NCBI RefSeq assembly: GCF_017377775.1
Contig: NZ_JAFVLN010000002.1
Span: forward strand, 62,001-126,000
Length of the DNA: 64,000 nt
From: Streptomyces sp. VRA16 Mangrove soil
GTDB lineage: Bacteria; Actinomycetota; Actinomycetes; Streptomycetales; Streptomycetaceae
Direction: 5' to 3'
Under the pieces are notes generated by a model that was given only the letters and a program-made list of their open reading frames with translations, was not told the origin of the DNA and did no database searches. Shown here one piece after another: positions 16,969 through 25,608 of this stretch. The position numbers and the translations under genes are program-made. How positions within the stretch are numbered: the stretch's first letter is position 1; each line of letters starts with the position of its first letter.

Positions 16969-17769
16969 GTGCAGTTCCGCCAACAGGCCCTGTCCAAACT
17001 GCAGTCACCGGAGAGCCTTGATCTCCCGGTGCGGCTCGCACGGCCGCAGGGACTGCTCGCGCTCGCCGTCACCGTGGTGGTGATGGCCGCGTCGTGCGTG
17101 TGGGCGGTGACCGGGTCCGTGTCGTCGACGGTCACGGCGAGCGGGATTCTCACGTACGGGCAGGGCAGTTACGTGCTCCAGACCCCGGTCACGGGACAGG
17201 TCACCGGGGTGTACGTGAAGGAGGGGCAGCGGGTCGCCGCCGACGCGCCGCTGCTCAAGATCCGTACCACGCGGGGCGATCGGGCCGTGCGGGCGATCGA
17301 CGCCGGGCGCGTCACGGCGCTCGTCGCGCGGATCGGTTCCGTCGTGCGCACCGGCGCCGACGTGGCGACGGTGGAGAAGACCGGTTCCGCCCGTGACCCG
17401 CTGGTGGCGATGGTCTACGTGCCCGCGACCGGGGCCGCGAACATCCCGGCGGGGGCGTCCGTCGATCTGACCGTGCCCGCCGCCCAGCAGCACGGGGTGC
17501 TGCGCGGCACCGTGAAGGCCGTCGGGCGGGCGGCGCAGACGCGGCGGCAGATCGCCGACTTCCTCGGGGACACCGAGATCGCGGGCCAGTTGGCCAGGGG
17601 CGGCGCCCGGGTGCCGGTCCTCGTGCAGTTGAAGAGGTCCGCGTCGACCGATTCCGGCTACGCCTGGTCCACCGATGACGGGCCGCCCTGGTCCCTGACC
17701 TCGATGACGCTCACGTCCGGCGCCGTGCACCTCGCCGCGCAGCGCCCGATCGATTGGCTGCTGCCGTGA
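16969..17769 (+). CDS. HlyD-like adaptor of NHLM peptide export system
   Basis: A 266-residue membrane fusion protein. GTG start at 16969 with AAGGGAAAG upstream. One membrane segment (about residues 28-50) follows a short cytoplasmic N-terminus. A biotinyl-lipoyl-like part then carries TPVTGQVTGVYVKEGQRVAADAPLL. The coiled hairpin of Gram-negative HlyD is almost missing, as in actinobacterial NHLM-associated forms. It should link the two ABC proteins and guide the mature peptide outward. Its stop overlaps the GTG start of the peptidase-ABC gene. Confidence 0.87.
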   Translation: MQFRQQALSKLQSPESLDLPVRLARPQGLLALAVTVVVMAASCVWAVTGSVSSTVTASGILTYGQGSYVLQTPVTGQVTGVYVKEGQRVAADAPLLKIRTTRGDRAVRAIDAGRVTALVARIGSVVRTGADVATVEKTGSARDPLVAMVYVPATGAANIPAGASVDLTVPAAQQHGVLRGTVKAVGRAAQTRRQIADFLGDTEIAGQLARGGARVPVLVQLKRSASTDSGYAWSTDDGPPWSLTSMTLTSGAVHLAAQRPIDWLLP

Positions 17770-19994
17770 CGACCACCTCCCTTCCGCCCGCAGGACACGG
17801 CCGCCGCCGGGCCAGGCCCGCCCCTCCCCCACCGCCCAAGCGGCGCGGGAGGGTGCGCACGCCGACCGTGCTGCAGATGGAGGCCGTCGAGTGCGGCGCC
17901 GCGGCGCTCGCGATGGTCCTCGCCCACCACGGCCGGCACCTCCCGCTGGAGGAGCTGCGCATCGCGTGCGGTGTCTCCCGGGACGGCTCGCGCGCCAGCA
18001 ACATCCTGAAGGCCGCCCGCAGTTACGGCCTCACGGCCAAGGGCATGCAGATGGAACCGGCCGCCCTGGGCGAGGTGCAGGGCCCCGCGATCCTGTTCTG
18101 GGAGTTCAACCACTACGTCGTGTACGAGGGCATGGCCCGCCGCTTCGGCCGGCGCGGGGTGTCGGTCAACGACCCCGACAAGGGGCGCCGGTTCGTGCCG
18201 ATGGAGGACTTCGACACCAGCTTCACCGGCGTCGTGCTGGTGATGGAGCCGGGGGACGACTTCCAAAGAGGCGGGCGTCGGCCGGGCGTTCTGAAGGCGC
18301 TGCCGGGGCGGCTGCGCGGCACGACGGGGACCATGCTCGCCGCGCTGCTCGCGAGCCTGCTCCTGGTCGCCGTGGGCGCGGCGGTGCCCGCGCTCGGCAA
18401 GACGTACATCGATCTGTTCCTGATCGGTGATCAGACCTCGTTGCTCGGCGCCCTGTTCGCCTCCATGGGCGCGATGGTGGCACTGACCGCCGCGCTGACC
18501 TGGCTCCAGCAGGCGAATCTGCTGCGCGGGCGCATCATCTCGTCGACGCTGAGCAGCGCCCGGTTCTTCGGGCATCTGCTGCGGCTGCCCGTGACGTTCT
18601 TCGCGCAGCGCAGCCCGGCCGACCTGGTACAGCGGCTCCAGTCGAACGACGCCGTGTCCGAGACCCTCGCGCGGGACCTCACCGCCGCGGGTGTCGACGG
18701 CATCGTCGTGCTGCTCTACGCGGCGCTGCTGTGGTCGTACGACCCGCAGCTGACGATGGTCGGCGTCGGCATCGCGCTGCTCAATGTCGTGGCGATGCGG
18801 ATCGTGGTGCGGCTGCGCGCGACGCGGACGCAGAAGCTGCGCGCGGACACGGCGCGGCTGACCAACACCTCGTACACCGGGCTCCAGTTGATCGAGACGA
18901 TGAAGGCGACGGGCGGTGAGGACGGCTACTTCCGCAAGTGGGCCGGGCAGCACGCGACGACGCTGGAGGAGCAGCAGCGGCTCGGGGTGCCGAGCGCCTG
19001 GCTGGGGATCGTCGCGCCGACGCTCGCCACGCTGAACAGTGCGCTGATCCTGTGGATCGGCGGTATGCGGGCGGTCGAGGGGCATCTGTCGGTGGGTCTG
19101 CTCGTCGCCTTCCAGGCGCTGGTCACCCGGTTCACCGCGCCCATCACCCGACTGAACGGCGTCGCGGGCCGCGTCCAGGACTTCGCCGCCGACGTGGCCC
19201 GCCTCAAGGACGTCGAGAACTTTCCCGTCGACACCCTCTACGCGCGCCCCGAGCAGGTGCGCAGCACGCGGCGGCTGCGCGGGCACGTGGAGCTGGAGAA
19301 CATCACCTTCGGCTACAGCCCGCTCGACAAGCCGCTGCTCTCCGGGTTCTCGCTGACGGTCGGCCCGGGGCAGCAGGTGGCGCTGGTGGGCGGCTCCGGC
19401 AGCGGCAAGTCGACGGTGTCCAGGCTGATTTCGGGTTTGTACGCCCCCTGGGAGGGCGTCATCCGGATCGACGACCGGCGCCTCGACGACATCCCGCGCG
19501 GCGCGCTCGCCGCTTCTGTCTCCTTCGTCGACCAGGACGTCTTCCTCTTCGAGGGGACCGTGCGGGACAACGTGGCGCTGTGGGACCCGTCGATCAGCGA
19601 CGAGGCGGTCGTCGAGGCGCTGCGCGACGCGTGTCTGTACGACGTGGTGGCGCGGCGGCCCGGGGGGATCCACGGCCCCGTCGAGCAGGACGGCCGGAAC
19701 TTCTCCGGCGGGCAGCGGCAACGCCTGGAGATCGCGCGGGCGTTGGTGCGCCGCCCCAGCATCCTCGTCCTCGACGAGGTGACGAGCGCGCTCGACGCCG
19801 AGACCGAGCAGATCGTGATGGACAACATCCGCAGGCGCGGCTGCGCCTGCGTCGTCATCGCGCACCGGCTGAGCACCGTGCGCGACAGCGACGAGATCGT
19901 GGTGCTCGACCACGGGCAGATCGTCGAGCGCGGCCGCCACGAGCACCTGGTGGTGGCGGGCGGGCCGTACGCCGAGCTGGTGAGGGAGCACTGA
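17766..19994 (+). CDS. Peptidase C39-containing ABC exporter (NHLM family)
   Basis: A 742-residue bifunctional exporter. The C39 protease domain has the catalytic cysteine at about 43 (QMEAVECGAA), histidine about 116 (NHYVVYEG) and aspartate about 136 (VNDPDKG). A six-helix permease domain follows, then an ATPase with Walker A GGSGSGKST near 542, signature FSGGQRQRLEIARAL and Walker B SILVLDEVTSALD. It would remove the double-glycine leader and pump the core peptide out. The GTG at 17766 overlaps the previous stop; a TTG at 17754 in frame is an alternative start. All three catalytic residues are intact, so the cassette looks active. Confidence 0.93.
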   Translation: MTTTSLPPAGHGRRRARPAPPPPPKRRGRVRTPTVLQMEAVECGAAALAMVLAHHGRHLPLEELRIACGVSRDGSRASNILKAARSYGLTAKGMQMEPAALGEVQGPAILFWEFNHYVVYEGMARRFGRRGVSVNDPDKGRRFVPMEDFDTSFTGVVLVMEPGDDFQRGGRRPGVLKALPGRLRGTTGTMLAALLASLLLVAVGAAVPALGKTYIDLFLIGDQTSLLGALFASMGAMVALTAALTWLQQANLLRGRIISSTLSSARFFGHLLRLPVTFFAQRSPADLVQRLQSNDAVSETLARDLTAAGVDGIVVLLYAALLWSYDPQLTMVGVGIALLNVVAMRIVVRLRATRTQKLRADTARLTNTSYTGLQLIETMKATGGEDGYFRKWAGQHATTLEEQQRLGVPSAWLGIVAPTLATLNSALILWIGGMRAVEGHLSVGLLVAFQALVTRFTAPITRLNGVAGRVQDFAADVARLKDVENFPVDTLYARPEQVRSTRRLRGHVELENITFGYSPLDKPLLSGFSLTVGPGQQVALVGGSGSGKSTVSRLISGLYAPWEGVIRIDDRRLDDIPRGALAASVSFVDQDVFLFEGTVRDNVALWDPSISDEAVVEALRDACLYDVVARRPGGIHGPVEQDGRNFSGGQRQRLEIARALVRRPSILVLDEVTSALDAETEQIVMDNIRRRGCACVVIAHRLSTVRDSDEIVVLDHGQIVERGRHEHLVVAGGPYAELVREH

Positions 19995-19995
19995 C

Positions 19996-22839
19996 GTGAC
20001 GTACACGGAACCGGATTTCACCTCGTCGGACCAGGTCGTCGCCGCGTTCGGCGGGCTCGGCGCGCCGGTCGACTGCACGGGCCTGCGCAGTCTGCCGCTG
20101 GAGGGGCCGCAGGTGTTGTGGCTGGTCGCGGGCGGGGCGCTCGACCTGTTCGCGGTGGACGCCCTCACGCAGGGCCACTGGCACTTCCTGGGCCGTCTGG
20201 AGCCGGGCACGCTGCTGCTCGGCCCGGTGGAGGGCACGCAACACACGCTGGTGGGGCGGCCGTTGACGGGGTGCACGGTCCGCCGCATTCCGCTGCGCGA
20301 GCTGCCGTACGACGCCTCGTACGGTTCGTACGACATGGCGTGGAGCCTGCTGGAGGAGGCGTTCGCGCTGGGCGTCGGGCGCGGGCAGCGCGTCCTGTTC
20401 GAGGCGCCGCTCGACGGCCGCACCACGGACGACGGCGTCACCGGCGACGACGACGTGCTGTGGCCCCAGCTCGCCCCTGGCAGCGTGCAGTACGGCTCCG
20501 CCTACGCCGCCGACGCCGCCACCGATCTGCTCGTCGACAGCGGGCTGTGGCAGCGGATGGTGAACCAGCAGTACCGGCTGCTGTCGACCCTCGACCGCTG
20601 GATCGAACGGCTGGAGAGCGCCCACGAGGACCGGGCCGCGGCCGGGATCCGCGCGGGCGAGGCCGTCCGCGAGCAGGCCGACCGCACCCTGCTCGCCTCG
20701 ATCGGGACGCGGCGCAGGCGGGGCCGGGGTGGCGCCGACGCCGGGGTCGACGCGACGTACGCGGCCTGCAAGCTGGTGGCTCGCGCGGCCGGGATCACGC
20801 TCGCCGGACCGGGGCTCGGCGGCGCGGCCGGCGACCGGATCGACCCGGTGGAGCAGATCGCGGTGGCCTCCCGGGTCAGGACCAGACCCATCCGGCTCAC
20901 CGGTGCGTGGTGGCGGCAGGACGTGGGCCCGCTGATCGGGTTCCGGGCCGCGTCCGGGGCGCCGGTCGCGCTGCTGTGGCGGCGCGGCGGCTACGAGGCG
21001 GTGAGCCCGTCGACAGGAGCGCGCGAGCGCCGCACCCGGATCGACGGGGGGCCCGACGGGAACGCCTCGGACTTCGAGGAGCGGGCGACGATGCTCTACC
21101 GGCCGCTGCCGGAGGGCGAGTTGAGCCCGTGGCGGCTGATGCGGTTCAGTGCGCGCGCCATGGCGGGCGACGTGCGCAGGCTGCTGCTCGCGGGGCTCGT
21201 GACGGTGGGGCTCGGCGCGCTGGTGCCGGTCGCGACGGGCCGGGTCCTCGGCTCGTACGTACCGAACGCGCAGACCGGCCTGATCACGCAGGTGTCGCTC
21301 GCCGTGGTCGTCACGAGCATCGTGTCGGCGGTGTTCATGCTCGTGCAGAACCTGACGGTGCTGCGGGTCGAGGGCCGCGTGGAGAGCGTGCTCCAACCCG
21401 CGTTCTGGGACCGGCTGTTGCGGTTGCCGACCCGGTTCTTCGCGGCGCGCTCCACGGGTGAGCTGGCGAGCGCGGCGATGGGCATCAGCGCGATCCGCCG
21501 GCTCCTGTCGGGCGTCGGACCCGTCGTGGTGCAGGCGTCGACGATCGGCGCGATGAACCTCGTCCTGCTGCTGCTCTACAGCGTGCCCCTGGCGCTCGCC
21601 GCGCTCGGGATGCTGGTCGTGGTCGCGGGCGTCTTCCTCGTGCTCGGCCTGTGGGAACTGCGCTGGCAACGCCGTCTGGTGGTGCTCGGCAACAAGCTCA
21701 ACAACCGGGCGTTCCAGACGCTGCGCGGCCTGCCGAAGCTGCGGGTCGCCGGGGCGGAGAGCTTCGCGTACGCGGCGTGGGCCGAGGAGTTCGCGCGCAG
21801 CCGGGAGCTGCAGCGGCGGGCGGGCCGCATCAAGAACATGACGACGGTCCTCAACTCGGTCTATCTGCCGCTGTGTTCGTTGCTGATGTTCATGCTGCTC
21901 GCCGGTCCCGCGCGCGGCTCGCTGTCGGCGGCGGAGTTCCTCACCTTCAACACGTCGGTGACGATGCTGCTGACGTCGGTGACCCAGCTGACCGGCGCGC
22001 TGATCTCGGCGGCGGCCGTGCTGCCGATGTACGAGCAGATCAAGCCGGTGCTCGACGCGGAGCCCGAGGTGCGCGAGGCGGCGGGCCGGCCGGGCGAGCT
22101 GACCGGGGCGCTGGAGGCGCGCGGGGTCTCCTTCCGGTACGCGGACGACGGGCCGCTGGTCCTCGACGACGTGTCACTGGCCGTCCGCCCCGGCGAGTTC
22201 GTGGCGGTGGTCGGCGAGAGCGGCTGCGGGAAGTCGACGCTGCTGCGGTTGCTGATCGGCTTCGACGCGCCGACGCACGGCAGTGTCCTGTACGACGGCC
22301 AGGACCTGGCCGCTCTCGACCGGGCGGCGGTGCGGCGGCAGTGCGGGGTGGTGCTGCAGAACGCGCAGCCGCTGACCGGCTCGATCCTCGACTGCATCTG
22401 CGGCGCCGAGTCGTTCACGCAGGAGGAGGCGTGGGAGGCGGCAGCGATGGCGGGGCTCGCCGAGGACATCCAGCGGATGCCGATGGGGCTGCACACGATG
22501 ATCGCGGGCGGTGGGGCGATCTCCGGCGGCCAGCGGCAGCGGCTGATGATCGCGCAAGCGCTGATCCGGCGCCCGCGGATCCTCTTCTTCGACGAGGCGA
22601 CGAGCGCGCTCGACAACGAGACGCAGCGCACGGTGATCGACAGCACCCGCACGTTGAACGCGACCCGGATCGTCGTCGCGCACCGTCTGTCGACGGTCCT
22701 GGACGCGGACCGGGTGATCGTGATGTCGCAGGGCCGCATCGTCCAGCAGGGTGCGCCCGCGGAGCTGCTGGCGGACGCCGGTGGACGGCTGCACGAGCTG
22801 GTGCGCCGCCAGCTGGCCCCGCAGGGACAGCCGGGTTAG
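19996..22839 (+). CDS. NHLM-type ABC transporter, permease/ATPase subunit without peptidase
   Basis: A 947-residue protein with a long N-terminal region (about 1-375), the first part of which resembles a degenerate cyclic-nucleotide-binding/cupin fold, then six membrane helices and an ATPase. Walker A GESGCGKST is near 740, the signature ISGGQRQRLMIAQAL and Walker B RILFFDEATSALD follow. It lacks the C39 domain and should form a heterodimer with the preceding exporter. The GTG start lies one base after the previous stop. This pair plus HlyD is the standard NHLM bacteriocin export set. Confidence 0.92.
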   Translation: MTYTEPDFTSSDQVVAAFGGLGAPVDCTGLRSLPLEGPQVLWLVAGGALDLFAVDALTQGHWHFLGRLEPGTLLLGPVEGTQHTLVGRPLTGCTVRRIPLRELPYDASYGSYDMAWSLLEEAFALGVGRGQRVLFEAPLDGRTTDDGVTGDDDVLWPQLAPGSVQYGSAYAADAATDLLVDSGLWQRMVNQQYRLLSTLDRWIERLESAHEDRAAAGIRAGEAVREQADRTLLASIGTRRRRGRGGADAGVDATYAACKLVARAAGITLAGPGLGGAAGDRIDPVEQIAVASRVRTRPIRLTGAWWRQDVGPLIGFRAASGAPVALLWRRGGYEAVSPSTGARERRTRIDGGPDGNASDFEERATMLYRPLPEGELSPWRLMRFSARAMAGDVRRLLLAGLVTVGLGALVPVATGRVLGSYVPNAQTGLITQVSLAVVVTSIVSAVFMLVQNLTVLRVEGRVESVLQPAFWDRLLRLPTRFFAARSTGELASAAMGISAIRRLLSGVGPVVVQASTIGAMNLVLLLLYSVPLALAALGMLVVVAGVFLVLGLWELRWQRRLVVLGNKLNNRAFQTLRGLPKLRVAGAESFAYAAWAEEFARSRELQRRAGRIKNMTTVLNSVYLPLCSLLMFMLLAGPARGSLSAAEFLTFNTSVTMLLTSVTQLTGALISAAAVLPMYEQIKPVLDAEPEVREAAGRPGELTGALEARGVSFRYADDGPLVLDDVSLAVRPGEFVAVVGESGCGKSTLLRLLIGFDAPTHGSVLYDGQDLAALDRAAVRRQCGVVLQNAQPLTGSILDCICGAESFTQEEAWEAAAMAGLAEDIQRMPMGLHTMIAGGGAISGGQRQRLMIAQALIRRPRILFFDEATSALDNETQRTVIDSTRTLNATRIVVAHRLSTVLDADRVIVMSQGRIVQQGAPAELLADAGGRLHELVRRQLAPQGQPG

Positions 22840-22848
22840 CCTCGCGCG

Positions 22849-23358
22849 ATGAACGCGTCGCCGCACGACTCGATGGTGGAGCTGCTCTCGGCGGACGGTC
22901 CCGACCCGGACCACGCCGAGGCGCTGATGCTCTACGGCCGCCTGGTCGGCACCTGGGACATCGGCAATCGCTACCGGTTCCCGGACGGCGTGTGGCGCAC
23001 GGCGGCGGGCGAGTGGCGGTTCGGCTGGGCGCTGGGCGGGCGGGTGGTGCAGGACGTGCTGTTCTGCCCCGACTTCATGGGCCGGTTCCCCGGCACCACC
23101 GTGCGGATGTACGACGTCACGACCGGGCTGTGGCGGATCACCTGGATCTCGCCGAAGCTCCCGTCGTACTTCACCCAGGTCGGGCGCCCCGACGGCGCGG
23201 GCGGCATGGTCCAGGAGGGCGTCGACGCCGAGGGCAGGCGGACGCGCTGGACGTTCTCCGAGGTCACGCAGGACTCGTTCCGCTGGCAGGGGTTCACGCA
23301 GACACCCGAGGGCGGGTTCGACCTGTTCCAGGAGATGCACGCGAAGCGCCAGTCGTGA
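22849..23358 (+). CDS. DUF1579-like calycin-type protein
   Basis: A 169-residue soluble protein starting at ATG 22849, nine bases after the ABC gene. Motifs such as LVGTWDIGNRYRFPDG and GGRVVQDVLF, rich in Trp and beta-branched residues, resemble the DUF1579/calycin beta-barrel group. No catalytic role is known. No signal peptide is present. Placement directly behind the exporter genes suggests co-transcription, but a link to the peptide system is unproven. Confidence 0.65.
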   Translation: MNASPHDSMVELLSADGPDPDHAEALMLYGRLVGTWDIGNRYRFPDGVWRTAAGEWRFGWALGGRVVQDVLFCPDFMGRFPGTTVRMYDVTTGLWRITWISPKLPSYFTQVGRPDGAGGMVQEGVDAEGRRTRWTFSEVTQDSFRWQGFTQTPEGGFDLFQEMHAKRQS

Positions 23359-23363
23359 CGGGG

Positions 23364-23384
23364 CGGGGCCCGGCGCCGGCCCCG
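23364..23384. terminator. Hairpin between convergent genes
   Basis: Seven-base arms CGGGGCC (23364-23370) and GGCCCCG (23378-23384) around a 7-base GC-rich loop, between the convergent ends of the DUF1579-like gene and the GntR gene. It probably acts for both strands. Confidence 0.6.
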
Positions 23385-23394
23385 TGATCCCGCG

Positions 23395-24078
23395 TCACTG
23401 CGGGGGTGGCACCACCGAGTCCGCCGGGCGGGAGTCGAACAGCACGTCCAGGGCCACTTCCCGATAGTGCCGCACGTGCCGCAGGGCCCGGTCCGCGGCC
23501 AGATCCACGTCACGCGCCGCGATCGCCTCGTACAGGGCGCTGTGCTCCTGCCACACCGCGCTCGGGTCGTCGACCTGCTGCAGCAGCCAGCGCATCCTGC
23601 CCTCCAGCGGCTGCAGTGTGGACGCGAGGAGTGCGTTGCCCGCGATCTCCACGATGTGCTGGTGGAAGGCGTTGTTCGCCCGGGAGATGCGGTCGGCCCT
23701 GCCGCTGCGGGTGGCCTTCTCCGCGCTGGTCAGCAGTCGGCCGAGGGCGTCGATCTGGCGCTGCTGGGCGCGCTCGGCGGCCCGTCGCACGGCCACCACC
23801 TCCAGCGCCTCCCTGAGGTCGAACAGGTCGAGCACGTCCTGGAACGAGAGCTGCTTGACGACGATCTTGCGGGCCGACACGGCCTCCAGGAAGCCCTCGC
23901 TGAGGAGCACCCGGATCGCCTCCCGCACGGGGATCCGGGAGACCCCGAACTCCTCGGCGACGTCCCGCTCCAACAGCCGGTCGCCGGGGCGCAGTTGACC
24001 GTCGATGATCCGGTCCCTGATGCCCTCGCACACCTGGTCGCGCAGCCAGCCCGCGTCGCCGGGCCCCGTGGGTGCCAT
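23395..24078 (-). CDS. GntR-family regulator, FCD (FadR) subfamily
   Basis: A 227-residue repressor. The winged helix-turn-helix is at about 12-75 (IRDRIIDGQLRPGDRLLERDVAEEFGVSRIPVREAIRVL). The FCD ligand domain follows with an acidic DLREALEVVAVRRAAE segment and the metal-binding histidines in FHQHIVEIAGN and RHVRHYREV. It is divergent from an MFS/racemase-like/deacetylase-like operon and separated by 195 bases that carry two GGTAT-type sites, so it likely controls that operon and itself. The ligand is probably a small organic acid, as for many FCD proteins. Confidence 0.9.
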   Translation of the reverse strand: MAPTGPGDAGWLRDQVCEGIRDRIIDGQLRPGDRLLERDVAEEFGVSRIPVREAIRVLLSEGFLEAVSARKIVVKQLSFQDVLDLFDLREALEVVAVRRAAERAQQRQIDALGRLLTSAEKATRSGRADRISRANNAFHQHIVEIAGNALLASTLQPLEGRMRWLLQQVDDPSAVWQEHSALYEAIAARDVDLAADRALRHVRHYREVALDVLFDSRPADSVVPPPQ

Positions 24079-24103
24079 GTTTCCTCCCCGTCAATTCGCA
24101 CTC

Positions 24104-24160
24104 ACGGTATACCAACGGCTTGACGCGCGGCAGCGCGATCCGCATTCTTTGGTATGCCAT
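24104..24160. promoter_or_regulatory. Paired GntR operator candidates
   Basis: Two related words stand in the divergent gap: ACGGTATACCAAC (24104-24116), whose centre GGTATACC is a perfect palindrome, and TTTGGTATGCCAT (24148-24160). Read on opposite strands they share TTGGTATRCC. Palindromes with this type of core are usual FCD-GntR targets. The spacing of 44 bases suggests one dimer at each promoter. Confidence 0.7.
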
Positions 24161-24273
24161 AGCGCAGAACGAGCACGTCAAAAGCTTCTCTCGTTGTCCG
24201 CCGGGCCGTTCGCACGGCCCTGCGCGGCATGCCCTTTCCGCAGCACGTCCCCCTGCCGAACTGAGGGTTTGAC

Positions 24274-25608
24274 ATGTCGTCAGCCAATCGGGTCCGTGTC
24301 CCCGGCACGGACCACAGGCCCCCGAGAACCGCCGGCGCCCGCCCCACGCGCACCCGTTGGAAGGTGTTCCTGCTCCTGCTGGGCATCGTGTCGCTCAACT
24401 ACATCGACCGCGGCTCCGTCTCGGTCGCCCTGCCGCTGATCACCGAGGATCTCCATCTGTCGAAGGAGGTCACCGGCTTCGTCCTGAGCGCGTTCTTCTG
24501 GACGTACGCGCTGATGCAGTTGCCCGCGGGCCGGCTCATCGACCGGTTCGGGCCGCGCCGGATGGCCGGTGGCGCCTGTGTCGGCTGGGGCGCGGCGACC
24601 GCGCTCACCGCGGCGGCGACCGGCGTCGGCTCGCTGCTCACGGCGCGCCTCGCGCTCGGCGCCGTCGAGGCCCCGGTGATGCCGGCGGGCGGCAAGCTCA
24701 ACGCCCAGTGGCTGCCCGCCGAGGAGCGCGGGCGCGGCGCGGTCCTGATGGACGGCGGCGCCCCGCTCGGCTCGGCGCTCGGCGGCGTCGCCATCTCCGG
24801 TCTCATCGCCTGGACCGGCAGCTGGCGGATCAGCTTCGTGGTCGCCGGTGCCGCGACCGTGGCCGTCGGCTTCTTCGCCCTGTGGTTCCTGCGCGACACC
24901 CCGCGCGAGCACCCCGGTGTGAACGACGCGGAGGCCGAGCACATCGAGAAGGCGCACGCGGCCGAAGACGCGCTGGCCGCCGGCGGCGACCGCCCCGCCA
25001 AGCTCTCCGACTACCTCAAGTACCGCTCGTTCTGGGGCATGTGCCTGGGCTGGATGGGCTTCAACGGCGTCTTCTACGGCCTGCTCACCTGGGGCCCGCT
25101 CTACCTCTCGGAGACCAAGGGCTTCGACATCAAGTCGATCGGCTGGTCCACGCTCGTGATCTTCGGCGCCGGGTTCGTCGGCGAGCTGATCGGCGGCTGG
25201 CTCAGCGACCACTGGCGGGCGCGCGGCGGGGGCGCCAACACCGTGCAGCGCACCCTCATGGGGACCGCGGGCGCGGCCGTCATGGCGGGACTGCTCGGGG
25301 TCGTCCTCGTCCCGGACGCGACGACGGCGGTCGTCCTGCTCTCCGTCGTCCTGTTCTTCCTGCGCTGGGCGGGCCTGTACTGGGCACTGCCGTCCACGCT
25401 CGGCGGCCGGGCGAACGCCGGTGTGGTCGGCGCCGCCATGAACCTCTCCGGGAACATCGCCGGGATCGTCACCCCGATCGCCGTCGGCTTCATCGTCGGC
25501 GGCACCGGCTCCTACACCTGGGCGCTGCTCTACTTCGTCGGCGCGGGCGCCCTGTTCACCGTCTCGTCCCTGGTCATCGACTACTCGAGGAGGCTCGCCG
25601 TCCGATGA
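24274..25608 (+). CDS. MFS transporter, anion:cation symporter (ACS) type
   Basis: A 444-residue permease with 12 predicted membrane helices. The first helix is followed by the typical ACS pattern YIDRGSVSVALPLI, then LPAGRLIDRFGPRR between helices 2 and 3 and a WRISFVVAGA segment. ACS members (ExuT, GudP, phthalate-type) bring in organic acids. The ATG at 24274 follows GAGGGTTTGAC. The TGA overlaps the next ATG (ATGA). It should import the substrate handled by the next two enzymes. Confidence 0.9.
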   Translation: MSSANRVRVPGTDHRPPRTAGARPTRTRWKVFLLLLGIVSLNYIDRGSVSVALPLITEDLHLSKEVTGFVLSAFFWTYALMQLPAGRLIDRFGPRRMAGGACVGWGAATALTAAATGVGSLLTARLALGAVEAPVMPAGGKLNAQWLPAEERGRGAVLMDGGAPLGSALGGVAISGLIAWTGSWRISFVVAGAATVAVGFFALWFLRDTPREHPGVNDAEAEHIEKAHAAEDALAAGGDRPAKLSDYLKYRSFWGMCLGWMGFNGVFYGLLTWGPLYLSETKGFDIKSIGWSTLVIFGAGFVGELIGGWLSDHWRARGGGANTVQRTLMGTAGAAVMAGLLGVVLVPDATTAVVLLSVVLFFLRWAGLYWALPSTLGGRANAGVVGAAMNLSGNIAGIVTPIAVGFIVGGTGSYTWALLYFVGAGALFTVSSLVIDYSRRLAVR

